Under the pieces are notes generated by a model that ran no database searches, was not told the origin of the DNA, and saw nothing but the letters and a program-made list of their open reading frames with translations. This document shows positions 15,999 to 24,534 of a stretch of 64,000 bases of DNA, piece by piece. The DNA is from RDYJ01 sp034931405 (lineage in GTDB: Bacteria; Cyanobacteriota; Cyanobacteriia; Cyanobacteriales; Nostocaceae): assembly GCF_034931405.1 (NCBI RefSeq), contig NZ_JAYGHA010000023.1, positions 36,413 to 100,412 of the forward strand, in the 5' to 3' direction. Each line of letters opens with the position of its first letter. Within the stretch, counting starts at the first letter, position 1. The translations under genes were made by a program, and so were the position numbers.

Positions 15999-17516
15999 AT
16001 GAAAATTGATTACGATATTGTAATTATTGGCGGTAGTATTGCCGGATACCAAGCAGCCCTAACTGCAAGCCAACTACAGGCTAAAGTTGCCTTAGTACAG
16101 CCACAAGTCAACTATGAATTGAATTATCATTATCCACTCAGCGAATTGGGTAAAAGATCCCAGCAGTGTTTTGATCTAGCAAATCTTGGCATTATTACCC
16201 AAAAAGGAAATACTGCACCGGATATTTATCTGGATAAGCAGATTAATAATACTGCAGTACCAAAAAAACCGGAAATCCCAATCCATCAAAGCATCTGCAC
16301 CTATTCTTACAAGCAAGCGATGTTGTCTGCTCAAGGTATTGCAGCAAATTTCAACCAAATTAATTCTGTTGCTAATTTAGCAGCCCAAGGAGTAGATGTA
16401 ATTATCGGTAGTGGTAAATTTCACACTCAACCACTAAGTTTTGCAGTTAATGACCGCATTTTAAGCTCCCGTACCTATTTACTAGCTAGTGGTTCATGTC
16501 CCCAAATTCCCAATATTGAAGGTTTAAAAACCACAGGTTATGTCACTTTAACTAATATTTGGCAATCTTTAGAAAAATCAAACCTCCCCAAAAATTGGGT
16601 GATTTTAGGTGGTTTACCTCAAAGTGTGGAAATTGCTCAAACTTTAGCCCGTTTAGGTTGCAGCATCAATTTAATAGTTAACCATCCTAGTGTTTTTTCT
16701 CATCTTGATCCAGAAATAGCCCAATTATTGATAGCAGAATTAGAAGCTGACGGAGTGCGAGTTTTTAACCAAACAATAGTAACTCAAGTGCGGCAAATTG
16801 AAGATAAAAAATGGGTTCAAGTGGGAGATAAAGCCATTGAAACTGATGAAATTTTAGTTGCAAATGGACAACAGCCAAATATAGAGTCTTTGAATTTAGC
16901 AGATGTAGGAGTAAAGTGGCATCCACGCCGTTTAATTGTCAACGAAAAATTACAAACTACAAATCAACGCATTTACGCTTGTAGTGATGTCATAGGTGGT
17001 TATGATATTGCTAATATCGCTAATTATGAAGCGAAAATTGCTGTTAAAAATGCGCTTTTTTTGCCAAGACTTGCAGTTAATTATGCTTGTATTCCTTGGG
17101 TAATATCTTCTCAGCCAATGGTAGCACAAGTTGGTTTAACAGAACCACAAGCTAAACGCCGATATGGTAAAAACCAGGTTTTAGTTTTAAAGCAATATTT
17201 TAAATCAATAATAGCGGCACAAATTAAAGGCGAAATTACAGGTATTTGTAAATTAATTGTTTTAGAAAATGGTCAAATTTTGGGATGTTCTATATTAGGT
17301 GCAGAAGCAGGAGAGTTGATTAACTTAATTGCTTTTGCAATGTCCCAAAATATTAAAATTGAGAATTTAGAAAATTTAGCTGTTGCTTATCCTAGTTTCT
17401 CAGAAATATTAGCACAAACTGCAAGAGGATGGAGTCAGCAAAAACTCAATAAAAATCACATTTTACAAGAATTTCTCCAAAGTTTCTTCCATTTTCGACG
17501 TGATTGGAATTTATAA
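15999..17516 (+). CDS. FAD-dependent pyridine-nucleotide oxidoreductase (disulfide-reductase fold)
   Basis: A 505-residue protein with the fold of lipoamide dehydrogenase and mercuric reductase. The FAD loop is YDIVIIGGSIAGYQAA (5-20), the NAD(P) loop NWVILGGLPQSVEIAQTLARLG at mid-protein, a second FAD segment around RIYACSDVIGGYD, and a C-terminal dimerisation domain. The redox CxxxxC that follows the FAD loop in true disulfide reductases is absent, and the catalytic His-Pro near the C-terminus appears as AYPSFSEI. It is therefore unlikely to be a disulfide reductase; its acceptor is unknown. It begins eight bases after the assembly gap. Confidence 0.82.
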   Translation: MKIDYDIVIIGGSIAGYQAALTASQLQAKVALVQPQVNYELNYHYPLSELGKRSQQCFDLANLGIITQKGNTAPDIYLDKQINNTAVPKKPEIPIHQSICTYSYKQAMLSAQGIAANFNQINSVANLAAQGVDVIIGSGKFHTQPLSFAVNDRILSSRTYLLASGSCPQIPNIEGLKTTGYVTLTNIWQSLEKSNLPKNWVILGGLPQSVEIAQTLARLGCSINLIVNHPSVFSHLDPEIAQLLIAELEADGVRVFNQTIVTQVRQIEDKKWVQVGDKAIETDEILVANGQQPNIESLNLADVGVKWHPRRLIVNEKLQTTNQRIYACSDVIGGYDIANIANYEAKIAVKNALFLPRLAVNYACIPWVISSQPMVAQVGLTEPQAKRRYGKNQVLVLKQYFKSIIAAQIKGEITGICKLIVLENGQILGCSILGAEAGELINLIAFAMSQNIKIENLENLAVAYPSFSEILAQTARGWSQQKLNKNHILQEFLQSFFHFRRDWNL

Positions 17517-17519
17517 TAT

Positions 17520-17580
17520 TGGGGAATGGGGAATGGGGAATGGGGAATGGGGAATGGGGAATGGGGAATGGGGAATGGGA
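17520..17580. repeat. heptamer repeat tract, GGGGAAT units
   Basis: Eight tandem GGGGAAT units follow the stop codon of the oxidoreductase and are directly followed by a large hairpin. Confidence 0.9.
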
Positions 17581-17584
17581 ATAG

Positions 17585-17657
17585 GTAGGGGCGAAGCATT
17601 CGGGCGATAATTTATCAGTTTTTTCCCAGGTTTATCTTCCGAATGCTTCGCCCCTAC
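17585..17657. repeat. 19-bp inverted repeat between convergent genes
   Basis: GTAGGGGCGAAGCATTCGG (17585-17603) is perfectly complementary to 17639-17657, with a 35-base loop. It sits between the oxidoreductase and the minus-strand DUF3685 gene. It could be a bidirectional terminator or a palindromic dispersed element. Confidence 0.8.
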
Positions 17658-17668
17658 GACTACTCCTA

Positions 17669-19447
17669 TTATTTATCCTTTTCAACATTGCGTTTGAGAG
17701 TTTTTTCTATGAGAGAAACACTACCGATACCTTGAAGAACACCACGGGCAACTAAACCTAAACCACGACCAATAATTTTAGTGAGAATGAAAACAATACC
17801 ACTACCTAAAAAAGATAATAAAGATTGTATACGAGGTGCGATCGCATCCCGAAGTTCTAACAGTAATGTCACTACTAAGGAAATACCGGAAAGTTCTGCT
17901 AACTCCTGGTTACGTGGGGCATAAATTGAAATTTTAGCAATACCACGAGGTGCAAAAACAAATAACTCATACCGACTTTCAAAAATTGCTTGGGGTTCAT
18001 TTACATAATTATTTAACCTGTATTTCCAAGATAAATTATTTCTAAACCGTTCAATTTCTCTTGTCGAAATTAAGTGACGATCATAAAAATTTTGTTTTAT
18101 AGATTCTACATCCGCCAAAAAATTGAGCAATGGTTGTAATACACCATTAGCAATCTGAATTAATAAATTTTCTAAAATCATTGATGCTTGGGAGTTTGCT
18201 GCTTCAGTACCTGCTGGATATGATGTATTATCAACATACAAATCTGTGTGCCAGAGTAGATAAGCAAATAATTCTATAACCAAGGGAATTTTATTCAAGA
18301 TTTCAGTTTCTACACCTGCGGAATTATTCAATAAGAAATTGGCTATTTCTATGTTTTTATCACCTATAGTTATCCGTGAAAACTTGCCATAAAAATCTGT
18401 AATGGCTGATTGCCATAAATTATTGAGTAATTTAGCTTTTAACTCTGGTAATTGATTATTTTCAATTTTTGAACTACGTAATTCATCTAATTGTTGAGAT
18501 ATTTTTTGCAAGATGAGATAAAGTAATTCTCTTTTTTTTTCTTCCCGGAGGATATCAATTTCTAAAGGTATATCGGTAAGATTTTGTAAAGGAAATTGGA
18601 GTTTATGAATACAAGATGCAAATAATGTCGATTGTAGTGCTTTTGCATTCAATAAAGGCGGTAAAATAGTTTGTATTTGTTGTGATTCTGGTTTACTAAT
18701 GGTCTTACTAAGGTAAGAAATGGGTGGTGGTAGTGGTTGGGGAGTTTGTATTGGTTGTCTTTCCTCTGGTGCAGCTAATAAATGATTAACTAGCCAACGC
18801 GCAGCTAACATTTCCCGGCGTTGTCCGGCGAGAATAGCTTTATCTAATAATGGTAATCCAGGTATTTTTAATTGTGCGGTAACTGCGGTGAGGGTGTTAT
18901 TAATGTGGCTAATTCCTGACAAACGGAGGTTATTTCGCAGTTTAGTAAAAGGTAAATGAGATGATGGAGGATTTATTCCTGGAGTTAGCAACCAATAATA
19001 ACCACCCGATGCTATTTCTTGGATAGTGGGGACTAATTCAGAAATGGATATACCTTTGGGACAATAGCCATTTACGCCCATATTTTTTGCTGCCAATAAT
19101 AGTTCTGGTGTAGATATAGAACTCAGCAACAAAATAGGTATATGAGGGTATAAAGCTTTGAGTTGTCGACAAAATTGTAATCCTAACTGCTGAGATTCGG
19201 TAGAACTCCCATTGCCTAATTCTAAAACTATTAAATTAACTGGGTTTTGATCAGGTGTAATTATTTCTAATAACACCTGTAAAGCTGCGGTATCGGTGGA
19301 GACATCCGCTACTACTTGTAGGTGGGGAATTGTTTCTAAAGCTACCCTTAATCCTAGACGAAAGATGGGATCTGGGTCAATTAACAATAAATTTAAGTGT
19401 AAAGGGCGATCGCTCATACTCAGGTAATCTACAGATAGACTTTCCAA
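17669..19447 (-). CDS. receiver-like domain fused to a DUF3685 (Ycf55-like) region
   Basis: A 592-residue protein. Residues ~17-145 have a CheY-type receiver fold: LLLIDPDPIFRLGLRVALE, NLIVLELGNGSS, PILLLSSIST and GYCPKGISISEL. The usual phospho-acceptor Asp is Glu76 here, while the conserved Lys is kept. The rest matches the cyanobacterial DUF3685 family, related to plastid Ycf55, with a short hydrophobic segment near the end (LLSFLGSGIVFILTKIIG). The start could be the ATG at 19417, MSDRPLHLNL, rather than 19447. Function is unknown; the Fur-type gene lies about 100 bases upstream on the same strand. Confidence 0.75.
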   Translation of the reverse strand: MESLSVDYLSMSDRPLHLNLLLIDPDPIFRLGLRVALETIPHLQVVADVSTDTAALQVLLEIITPDQNPVNLIVLELGNGSSTESQQLGLQFCRQLKALYPHIPILLLSSISTPELLLAAKNMGVNGYCPKGISISELVPTIQEIASGGYYWLLTPGINPPSSHLPFTKLRNNLRLSGISHINNTLTAVTAQLKIPGLPLLDKAILAGQRREMLAARWLVNHLLAAPEERQPIQTPQPLPPPISYLSKTISKPESQQIQTILPPLLNAKALQSTLFASCIHKLQFPLQNLTDIPLEIDILREEKKRELLYLILQKISQQLDELRSSKIENNQLPELKAKLLNNLWQSAITDFYGKFSRITIGDKNIEIANFLLNNSAGVETEILNKIPLVIELFAYLLWHTDLYVDNTSYPAGTEAANSQASMILENLLIQIANGVLQPLLNFLADVESIKQNFYDRHLISTREIERFRNNLSWKYRLNNYVNEPQAIFESRYELFVFAPRGIAKISIYAPRNQELAELSGISLVVTLLLELRDAIAPRIQSLLSFLGSGIVFILTKIIGRGLGLVARGVLQGIGSVSLIEKTLKRNVEKDK

Positions 19448-19549
19448 CTATCAGTTGTCAGTGAAAAAAGGCAAGATGCAAGAGGTCTTTAATTCTCCCC
19501 ATCTTCCCATTTCCTCACACTTCTATCATCTATCATCTATCACCTGTGT

Positions 19550-19990
19550 TTATTCTGGGTTACGGTGTCCAAAAAAGTTAATAGTGTAACCACTAATTTT
19601 AACGCCTGTTTGGTTCTCAACTTGTTGAATCAATTCGTGCGGTAGTTCTATATGTACATCCAGAATTTGATTTGTATCCATACAGTTGACGTGGCTGTGG
19701 GCATCACTGATATTTCCGTATAAACGCCCATCACAATGTTCAATACACTCAATAATACCCTGACTGGATAAGGCTTCTAGATTTTGATAAACAGAAGTAT
19801 GGCCGATTTCTTTATTTTGTTGATTCAAGCGATCATAAATTTCCCTAGCGGAAAGATGTTCATCTGCTTGCCAAAGTAATTCCAGTATAAAACGTCGCTG
19901 ACGGCTAACGCGCATACCCAGCAGTTGACACCGATCTATGGCATCTTCTAAGGAACGAATTGCTTTTGTAGAAATAGCTGGCTTGTGCAT
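19550..19990 (-). CDS. Fur-family transcriptional regulator, FurC/PerR-like
   Basis: A 146-residue metalloregulator with the winged-helix segment LGMRVSRQRRFILELLWQ, HLSAREIYDRLNQQNKEIGH and TSVYQNLEALSSQGIIE, and the metal region HCDGRLYGNISDAHSHVNC. Of the paired CxxC motifs that bind structural zinc in many members, only the single Cys in HVNC is visible. By recall, it is closest to cyanobacterial FurC, a PerR-type peroxide-responsive repressor; FurB/Zur is less likely. It is the first gene of a possible operon with the receiver/DUF3685 gene and lies divergent from the CRR6 gene. Confidence 0.8.
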   Translation of the reverse strand: MHKPAISTKAIRSLEDAIDRCQLLGMRVSRQRRFILELLWQADEHLSAREIYDRLNQQNKEIGHTSVYQNLEALSSQGIIECIEHCDGRLYGNISDAHSHVNCMDTNQILDVHIELPHELIQQVENQTGVKISGYTINFFGHRNPE

Positions 19991-20364
19991 ATTTCAGTTG
20001 TAACTATAGGGATATTCTTACTGTTAATTAACCCTTCCAAGACAATTACTGTTTTTTATACAGAAGGATCTTAAACACATTTTTTGCTTATACCTGTGTT
20101 GTTGACGCTAAATGCTCTATTAATCACAGGTAGAAGCAAGTTTAGCCTTTGATTAACAGTTGCTTTGTTAAATCCTAACTCTAAAACAAACTCATTACAA
20201 CTTTAGCTTAAAAATGCAGTAAATGTCCAGGTAAGGAGGTGTATTTTAGTTAACATTCTATAAAAACATAAGTAGTCAATAGACGGTAGCGTCAATGCCC
20301 AAAAACTGCTACTGTGGATTCTCAATACCCAATTTGAGCCATCAAAAAAGCAGCAAATCAGTCA
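19991..20364. other. divergent promoter region between the Fur-like and CRR6 genes
   Basis: 374 bases without a gene. A perfect anti-Shine-Dalgarno complement, TAAGGAGGTG, lies at 20232-20241, but the following GTG frame ends after four codons. I see no recognisable operator. Confidence 0.4.
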
Positions 20365-20847
20365 ATGACAATCACAATCACCATTAATAACGATTCCATT
20401 AACAATCTGGATTTGTCACCTGCATTCACGATAATTGAACCGCTGCTGCAAGAGAAATCCATTACATCCCAAGAACAGCAACTGCGCTTTGAAATTAACT
20501 ACGCACAGGAAGCAAATGATCCAAGAGAATTTTCAGAAATTCCAGAAGTACGATTATGGTTTGTGCGTCTAGATGCCAAATATCCTTGGTTGCCATTTTT
20601 ACTAGATTGGAAAGCTGGGGAATTTGCCCGTTACTCCGCCATGCTAGTACCCCATCAGTTTAGTTCTAAAGAAGGGATACAGTATAACCCTGAAGCCTTA
20701 GAAATTTTTTTGATGCACAAAATTTTTATTTTGAGTGATTGGCTAAAACAGCAAAATATCCCCACTCAATTCCGGCTTAAATCTCTAGCGCAAATACTAG
20801 GTTATGAATTAGAAGATGGTTTCTTTGAAATGATTGAAACAAGATAA
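20365..20847 (+). CDS. crr6: CRR6 family NdhI maturation factor
   Basis: A 160-residue soluble protein of the CRR6 (DUF1817) family. The plant homologue is needed to assemble NdhI into the NDH-1 hydrophilic arm; the cyanobacterial protein is taken to act likewise in the cytoplasm. Recognisable stretches are FSEIPEVRLWFVRLDAKYPW, LPFLLDWKAGEFARYSAML and PHQFSSKEGIQYNPEALEIF. Starts at an ATG with no strong ribosome-binding site. Its partner complex is also represented in this window by ndhD (61923-63611). Confidence 0.88.
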   Translation: MTITITINNDSINNLDLSPAFTIIEPLLQEKSITSQEQQLRFEINYAQEANDPREFSEIPEVRLWFVRLDAKYPWLPFLLDWKAGEFARYSAMLVPHQFSSKEGIQYNPEALEIFLMHKIFILSDWLKQQNIPTQFRLKSLAQILGYELEDGFFEMIETR

Positions 20848-20974
20848 GAATTTAGGAGGCAGGAGTCAGGAGTCAGGATTTAAGAAGAGTTCAGATTAAT
20901 TTTTATGCTCCAATCCCAAGTAAAATTCAAAGTTCAGAGAGTGGGAGAAAAATGAATTAAAAATTATTAATTAA

Positions 20975-21003
20975 TTTTGAATTTTGAATTTTGAATTTTG
21001 AAT
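20975..21003. repeat. heptamer repeat tract, TTTTGAA units
   Basis: Four tandem TTTTGAA units lie between two convergent genes. A GGAGTCA pair sits at about 20862-20878. Confidence 0.85.
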
Positions 21004-21017
21004 TGGAGCAAAGCGAC

Positions 21018-21977
21018 TCAACCTCCCCAGATTTTTTCTAAAACAGTTGCAGGTGGAATATCTGCCGTTTTACCAGTAGGAGATTTAATAGCGAGGAATT
21101 TATCACTTTGTGGTAATAACTTGCCAGGTTCTGTAGAACCCAGTAGGACGATGGTAAAGGTTTGCACAGCTACAGCAAGTTGTAGTGGCGCACTTTCAAT
21201 AGATAGCATCAAACTAGCGCCACCAATTATGGCAGTTAACTTGCCAACATCATCAGGAAAAATCACTTTAATTCCTGGGCAAGATTCCAGTAAAGATAAC
21301 ACAAATGGCTCATCATCAGTTTCTTTAATAACCACCACTGGTAAATTTGCTTGTTTGCGTTGGCAATCTTGGATAATTTGTTGCCAACTGGCCAGAGGAT
21401 AGTTTGTATTTTCACTATCAATTTGGGACAACTTGCCAGAACCACCGTAAATCAGGATATAACCTGTTTCATGTATTTCCAAGCGTTTTTGTTGCTGTTG
21501 CGCCCATTCAATATCTGGTTTCAGGATATTTACTGATAAATCTGGGCAAAGTGTGTTAATTTTTAGAGGTTTCAATAGGTCATGATACATCGCTGCTATA
21601 TATTGGGATGTATTTACAGATACGGTACTGGTAAGAAAACCTGCACCTTTGCCTTTAAAGCCGATGCGTGTGGGAATTCCCGTCAACCAGAGAAACAAAC
21701 CTAAAAACCAGCTTTCTCCAGCAGTAATAGCAATATCATACTCGCGATCGCGAATCGTACCCACCAAGTTACCCCAATCTGCTAGACTATTACGATCTTT
21801 GTAATCAAAGGTCAATACCTCATGAACTGACTGGCTGACTCGGTAGGCAGCCTTTGACCGAGGTTCCACAACGACATCTATCTGCGCGTTGGGATAATAA
21901 CGCTTCAGATCATCCAAAGTGGGAAAAAAGAGAATTTGGTCGCCAATTGAACCAGGTACAAAAGCTACTACTCGCAT
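21018..21977 (-). CDS. glycosyltransferase family 9 (heptosyltransferase-like)
   Basis: A 319-residue GT-B enzyme. The N-terminal VAFVPGSIGDQILFFPTLDD LKRYYPNAQIDVVVEP is the GT9 signature, and the C-terminal part has ILIYGGSGK and a terminal Ser-rich nucleotide-sugar loop (IIGGASLMLSIESAPLQLA). GT9 enzymes add heptose or related sugars to lipopolysaccharide core; cyanobacteria often lack heptose, so the donor sugar here is uncertain. Predicted cytoplasmic, membrane-associated. It stands alone between convergent crr6 and the same-strand pabAB. Confidence 0.88.
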   Translation of the reverse strand: MRVVAFVPGSIGDQILFFPTLDDLKRYYPNAQIDVVVEPRSKAAYRVSQSVHEVLTFDYKDRNSLADWGNLVGTIRDREYDIAITAGESWFLGLFLWLTGIPTRIGFKGKGAGFLTSTVSVNTSQYIAAMYHDLLKPLKINTLCPDLSVNILKPDIEWAQQQQKRLEIHETGYILIYGGSGKLSQIDSENTNYPLASWQQIIQDCQRKQANLPVVVIKETDDEPFVLSLLESCPGIKVIFPDDVGKLTAIIGGASLMLSIESAPLQLAVAVQTFTIVLLGSTEPGKLLPQSDKFLAIKSPTGKTADIPPATVLEKIWGG

Positions 21978-22058
21978 AAATAATAATATTTATTGACGCT
22001 TATCGCTCCTTATTTTAGGGGAATATCGGTAAGATAGTTGGACTTTCAGATTGTTAAA

Positions 22059-24251
22059 TTAAACAGGCTGTTCTTGAGTAGGGGGAGATGGGATCTGATT
22101 CAAGATTCCTGGTTTTGAATTTTTTGATTTTCCGACCAAGATACTATATGGGTCTTCTTCAAATGTACCGTGCATCGTCATCAGCATAGCCTGAATTAAT
22201 GCTTTGGCTTTGAGTAGTATTTCTTGAAATTCCATTTCTGGATCAGAAAGTGCCACGATACCGCCACCAATACCAATAGAAGTTCCATTAGGAGTGAAAA
22301 TAGCAGTGCGAATAACTATATTCAAATCACTTGCACCATTCAATCCTAAAAAACCAATCGCTCCTGAATATACTCCCCGTGCTTCTTGTTCCAGGTGATC
22401 AATAATTTGCATGGTTCTGATTTTAGGCGCTCCTGTCATTGATCCTCCTGGAAATGCTGCTCGAATACAATCTACTGCTTGCAGGTTTGATGGCAAATGT
22501 CCGCGAATTGTTGTCACTAGTTGATGTACAGTAGCGTAGGTTTCGACATCCATTAATTTTGGTACATGAACACTACCTACTTCACAGACCTGTCCTAAAT
22601 CATTACGTAATAAATCGACAATCATCAGATTTTCTGCTCTGTCTTTTTCGCTGTTTCGCAGTTTTTCTCGCAGGATAAAATCTTCTTCGGGGTTTTTTCC
22701 TCGTCGTAGCGTTCCTTTAATAGGCTTAGTTTCTACCCACCCTTGACGATCAATTTGCATAAATCTTTCTGGAGAAGAACAGGTGATCGCTATTTCACCA
22801 AAGCGCAAAAATGCAGCATAAGGGGCAGGATTTATCTGCCGTAAATGACGATAAAATGCCAATGGATCAGGTTTAATATCCGTGTGTAGTTGATTTGTGA
22901 GACAAACTTGATAAGTTTCCCCTTCATGAATTTCTTGTAAACAATGGTGAATATTATTAATGTAAGTTTGGTAAGGACGACTTAAATAGAACTTAATTTC
23001 CTCACCATTAGCTTGTGCTACAAGAGGAGGAAGAGGAGGTAAATTTTCAAGTTGTTGTTGGATGGCATCAAACCAAATTTCTCCCTGTTCCCTTGCTCCT
23101 TTTTTGATTAATTGCAGCAAATAAATACATTGTTCTTGATGATCGATAGCAATCAAGCGATCGGCAAATAAAAAAATTGCATCTGGCAAAGGTGAAGAAT
23201 GTACTAATTTTCCGCCACATTCTGCTTTCAGTTCATAGCCAAAATAGCCAACAAATCCACAGTTAAAATCAAAAGGTAAATCATCATTTTGGCAACTCCG
23301 GTGGTCAATTTCTCGTTTGAGAAATTCAAAAATACTTTCGGTGCGACGAGTTACCCTATCTGACTGTGTGATCATGAGTTCTTGGTTTTGGGTACGGTAA
23401 CGCACCAATAAACTGTTTTTCCCATTCCCATCACCCATAAAAGAGAACCGAGATAGACCAGTTTCTATGTAACTACTGTCTAACCAAAAACTATTTGGTG
23501 CTTCCTGAAATAAATGAACAAATATCTGTTCTGTATTCGGGCAAATATCTAACTTTCGCGTCTGAAGTTCAAATTCTTCTGGCTTTTTACAAGTATAATT
23601 AACAGCATCATCGACAGAATTTTCTCCTATCCACTGCTTTTTTTCTAAACGGATTGCAGATTTTTTTAAATATTGAAATGTGATATTTTTAAAATTTTCT
23701 AATAATTTTTTTCCATATTCTGTACAAATAGACTCTGGATGAAACTGCACACCCCAAAATGGTAAATGACGATGGCGTAAACCCATCACTAAACCTTCTT
23801 GAGTCCAAGCAATTTTTTCTAAACAATCAGGTAATTTATCTGCAACTAATAAGGAATGATAGCGCACCGCAGAAAATGGACTAGGAATATCTTGAAACAA
23901 TTCCAAACCATGATGATAAATCTTACTAATTCTCCCATGTCTAACTTCCGGGGCATGAATAATTTTACCACCATTTAGGTAGGCAATTCCTTGATGTCCA
24001 AGACAAACTCCCAGCAATGGCACATCTAAATTATTTTCAATGATTTGTTGGCAAATTCCAAAATCTTCTACTATTTCTGGACGACCTGGACCTGGAGAAA
24101 TGACAATGTTGTCAAAGCCAATTTTTTTCAATTCATCCCAGTTAACTTCATTATTGCGAATTACCAGAGGATATTTACCATTTATTTCAGCAATCATCTG
24201 GTACAAATTGAAGGTATAAGAATCGTAATTATCAACAATTAATGTTTGCAT
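22059..24251 (-). CDS. pabAB: aminodeoxychorismate synthase, fused glutaminase and synthase (PabA-PabB)
   Basis: A 730-residue fusion making 4-amino-4-deoxychorismate for folate. Residues ~1-200 are a class I glutamine amidotransferase: LIVDNYDSYTFNLYQ, VISPGPGRPE, GVCLGHQGIAYLNGG with the Cys nucleophile, and VQFHPESI. The rest is a chorismate-binding synthase with ETKPIKGTLRRG, DRAENLMIVDLLRND and FPGGSMTGAPK. The Lys in PIKGT is the marker for PabB; anthranilate synthase has Ala there, so TrpE/G is unlikely. A short Pro/Gln tail ends the protein. Confidence 0.93.
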   Translation of the reverse strand: MQTLIVDNYDSYTFNLYQMIAEINGKYPLVIRNNEVNWDELKKIGFDNIVISPGPGRPEIVEDFGICQQIIENNLDVPLLGVCLGHQGIAYLNGGKIIHAPEVRHGRISKIYHHGLELFQDIPSPFSAVRYHSLLVADKLPDCLEKIAWTQEGLVMGLRHRHLPFWGVQFHPESICTEYGKKLLENFKNITFQYLKKSAIRLEKKQWIGENSVDDAVNYTCKKPEEFELQTRKLDICPNTEQIFVHLFQEAPNSFWLDSSYIETGLSRFSFMGDGNGKNSLLVRYRTQNQELMITQSDRVTRRTESIFEFLKREIDHRSCQNDDLPFDFNCGFVGYFGYELKAECGGKLVHSSPLPDAIFLFADRLIAIDHQEQCIYLLQLIKKGAREQGEIWFDAIQQQLENLPPLPPLVAQANGEEIKFYLSRPYQTYINNIHHCLQEIHEGETYQVCLTNQLHTDIKPDPLAFYRHLRQINPAPYAAFLRFGEIAITCSSPERFMQIDRQGWVETKPIKGTLRRGKNPEEDFILREKLRNSEKDRAENLMIVDLLRNDLGQVCEVGSVHVPKLMDVETYATVHQLVTTIRGHLPSNLQAVDCIRAAFPGGSMTGAPKIRTMQIIDHLEQEARGVYSGAIGFLGLNGASDLNIVIRTAIFTPNGTSIGIGGGIVALSDPEMEFQEILLKAKALIQAMLMTMHGTFEEDPYSILVGKSKNSKPGILNQIPSPPTQEQPV

Positions 24252-24340
24252 ATTTTTTAGAGATTATTGTTAATATTCAAAAGCTCTGTGTCGTTTCCAA
24301 ATTCTATTCCCAACGCTTTAGGTATAGTTGAGTTTATCCA

Positions 24341-24448
24341 TATCTTAAATTACTAAGTAGTACATTTGAAGCTATAATTGGCGCTTATTATTTAGATAAT
24401 AGTTGTGATGTTGAACCACTCCGTGCTATTGTTGAACACATTATTTGA
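24341..24448 (+). pseudogene. possible ribonuclease III C-terminal-domain remnant
   Basis: An open stretch reads YLKLLSSTFEAIIGAYYLDN, then SCDVEPLRAIVEHII and stop. This resembles the end of the RNase III catalytic domain (TFEALIGAYYLD is typical, followed by the VR...VE helix). There is no upstream continuation in this or other frames, and no start codon, so it looks like a gene remnant between pabAB and ispD. Assignment rests on a short match by eye. Confidence 0.4.
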
Positions 24449-24534
24449 TTCCGTATCAGAACACACAGGGGGAAATTCATAAATTACCCCTAAGTAAGAA
24501 TAAGGTTTGTAGTAGTTAAAAATTAAGAAAAGTT

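Noticed and set aside
15787..16009. Open frames spanning the N gap
   Set aside because: Made of repeat sequence and unknown bases only.
20998..21402. Plus-strand open frame of 134 codons
   Set aside because: Antisense shadow of the GT9 glycosyltransferase gene, which has clear family motifs.
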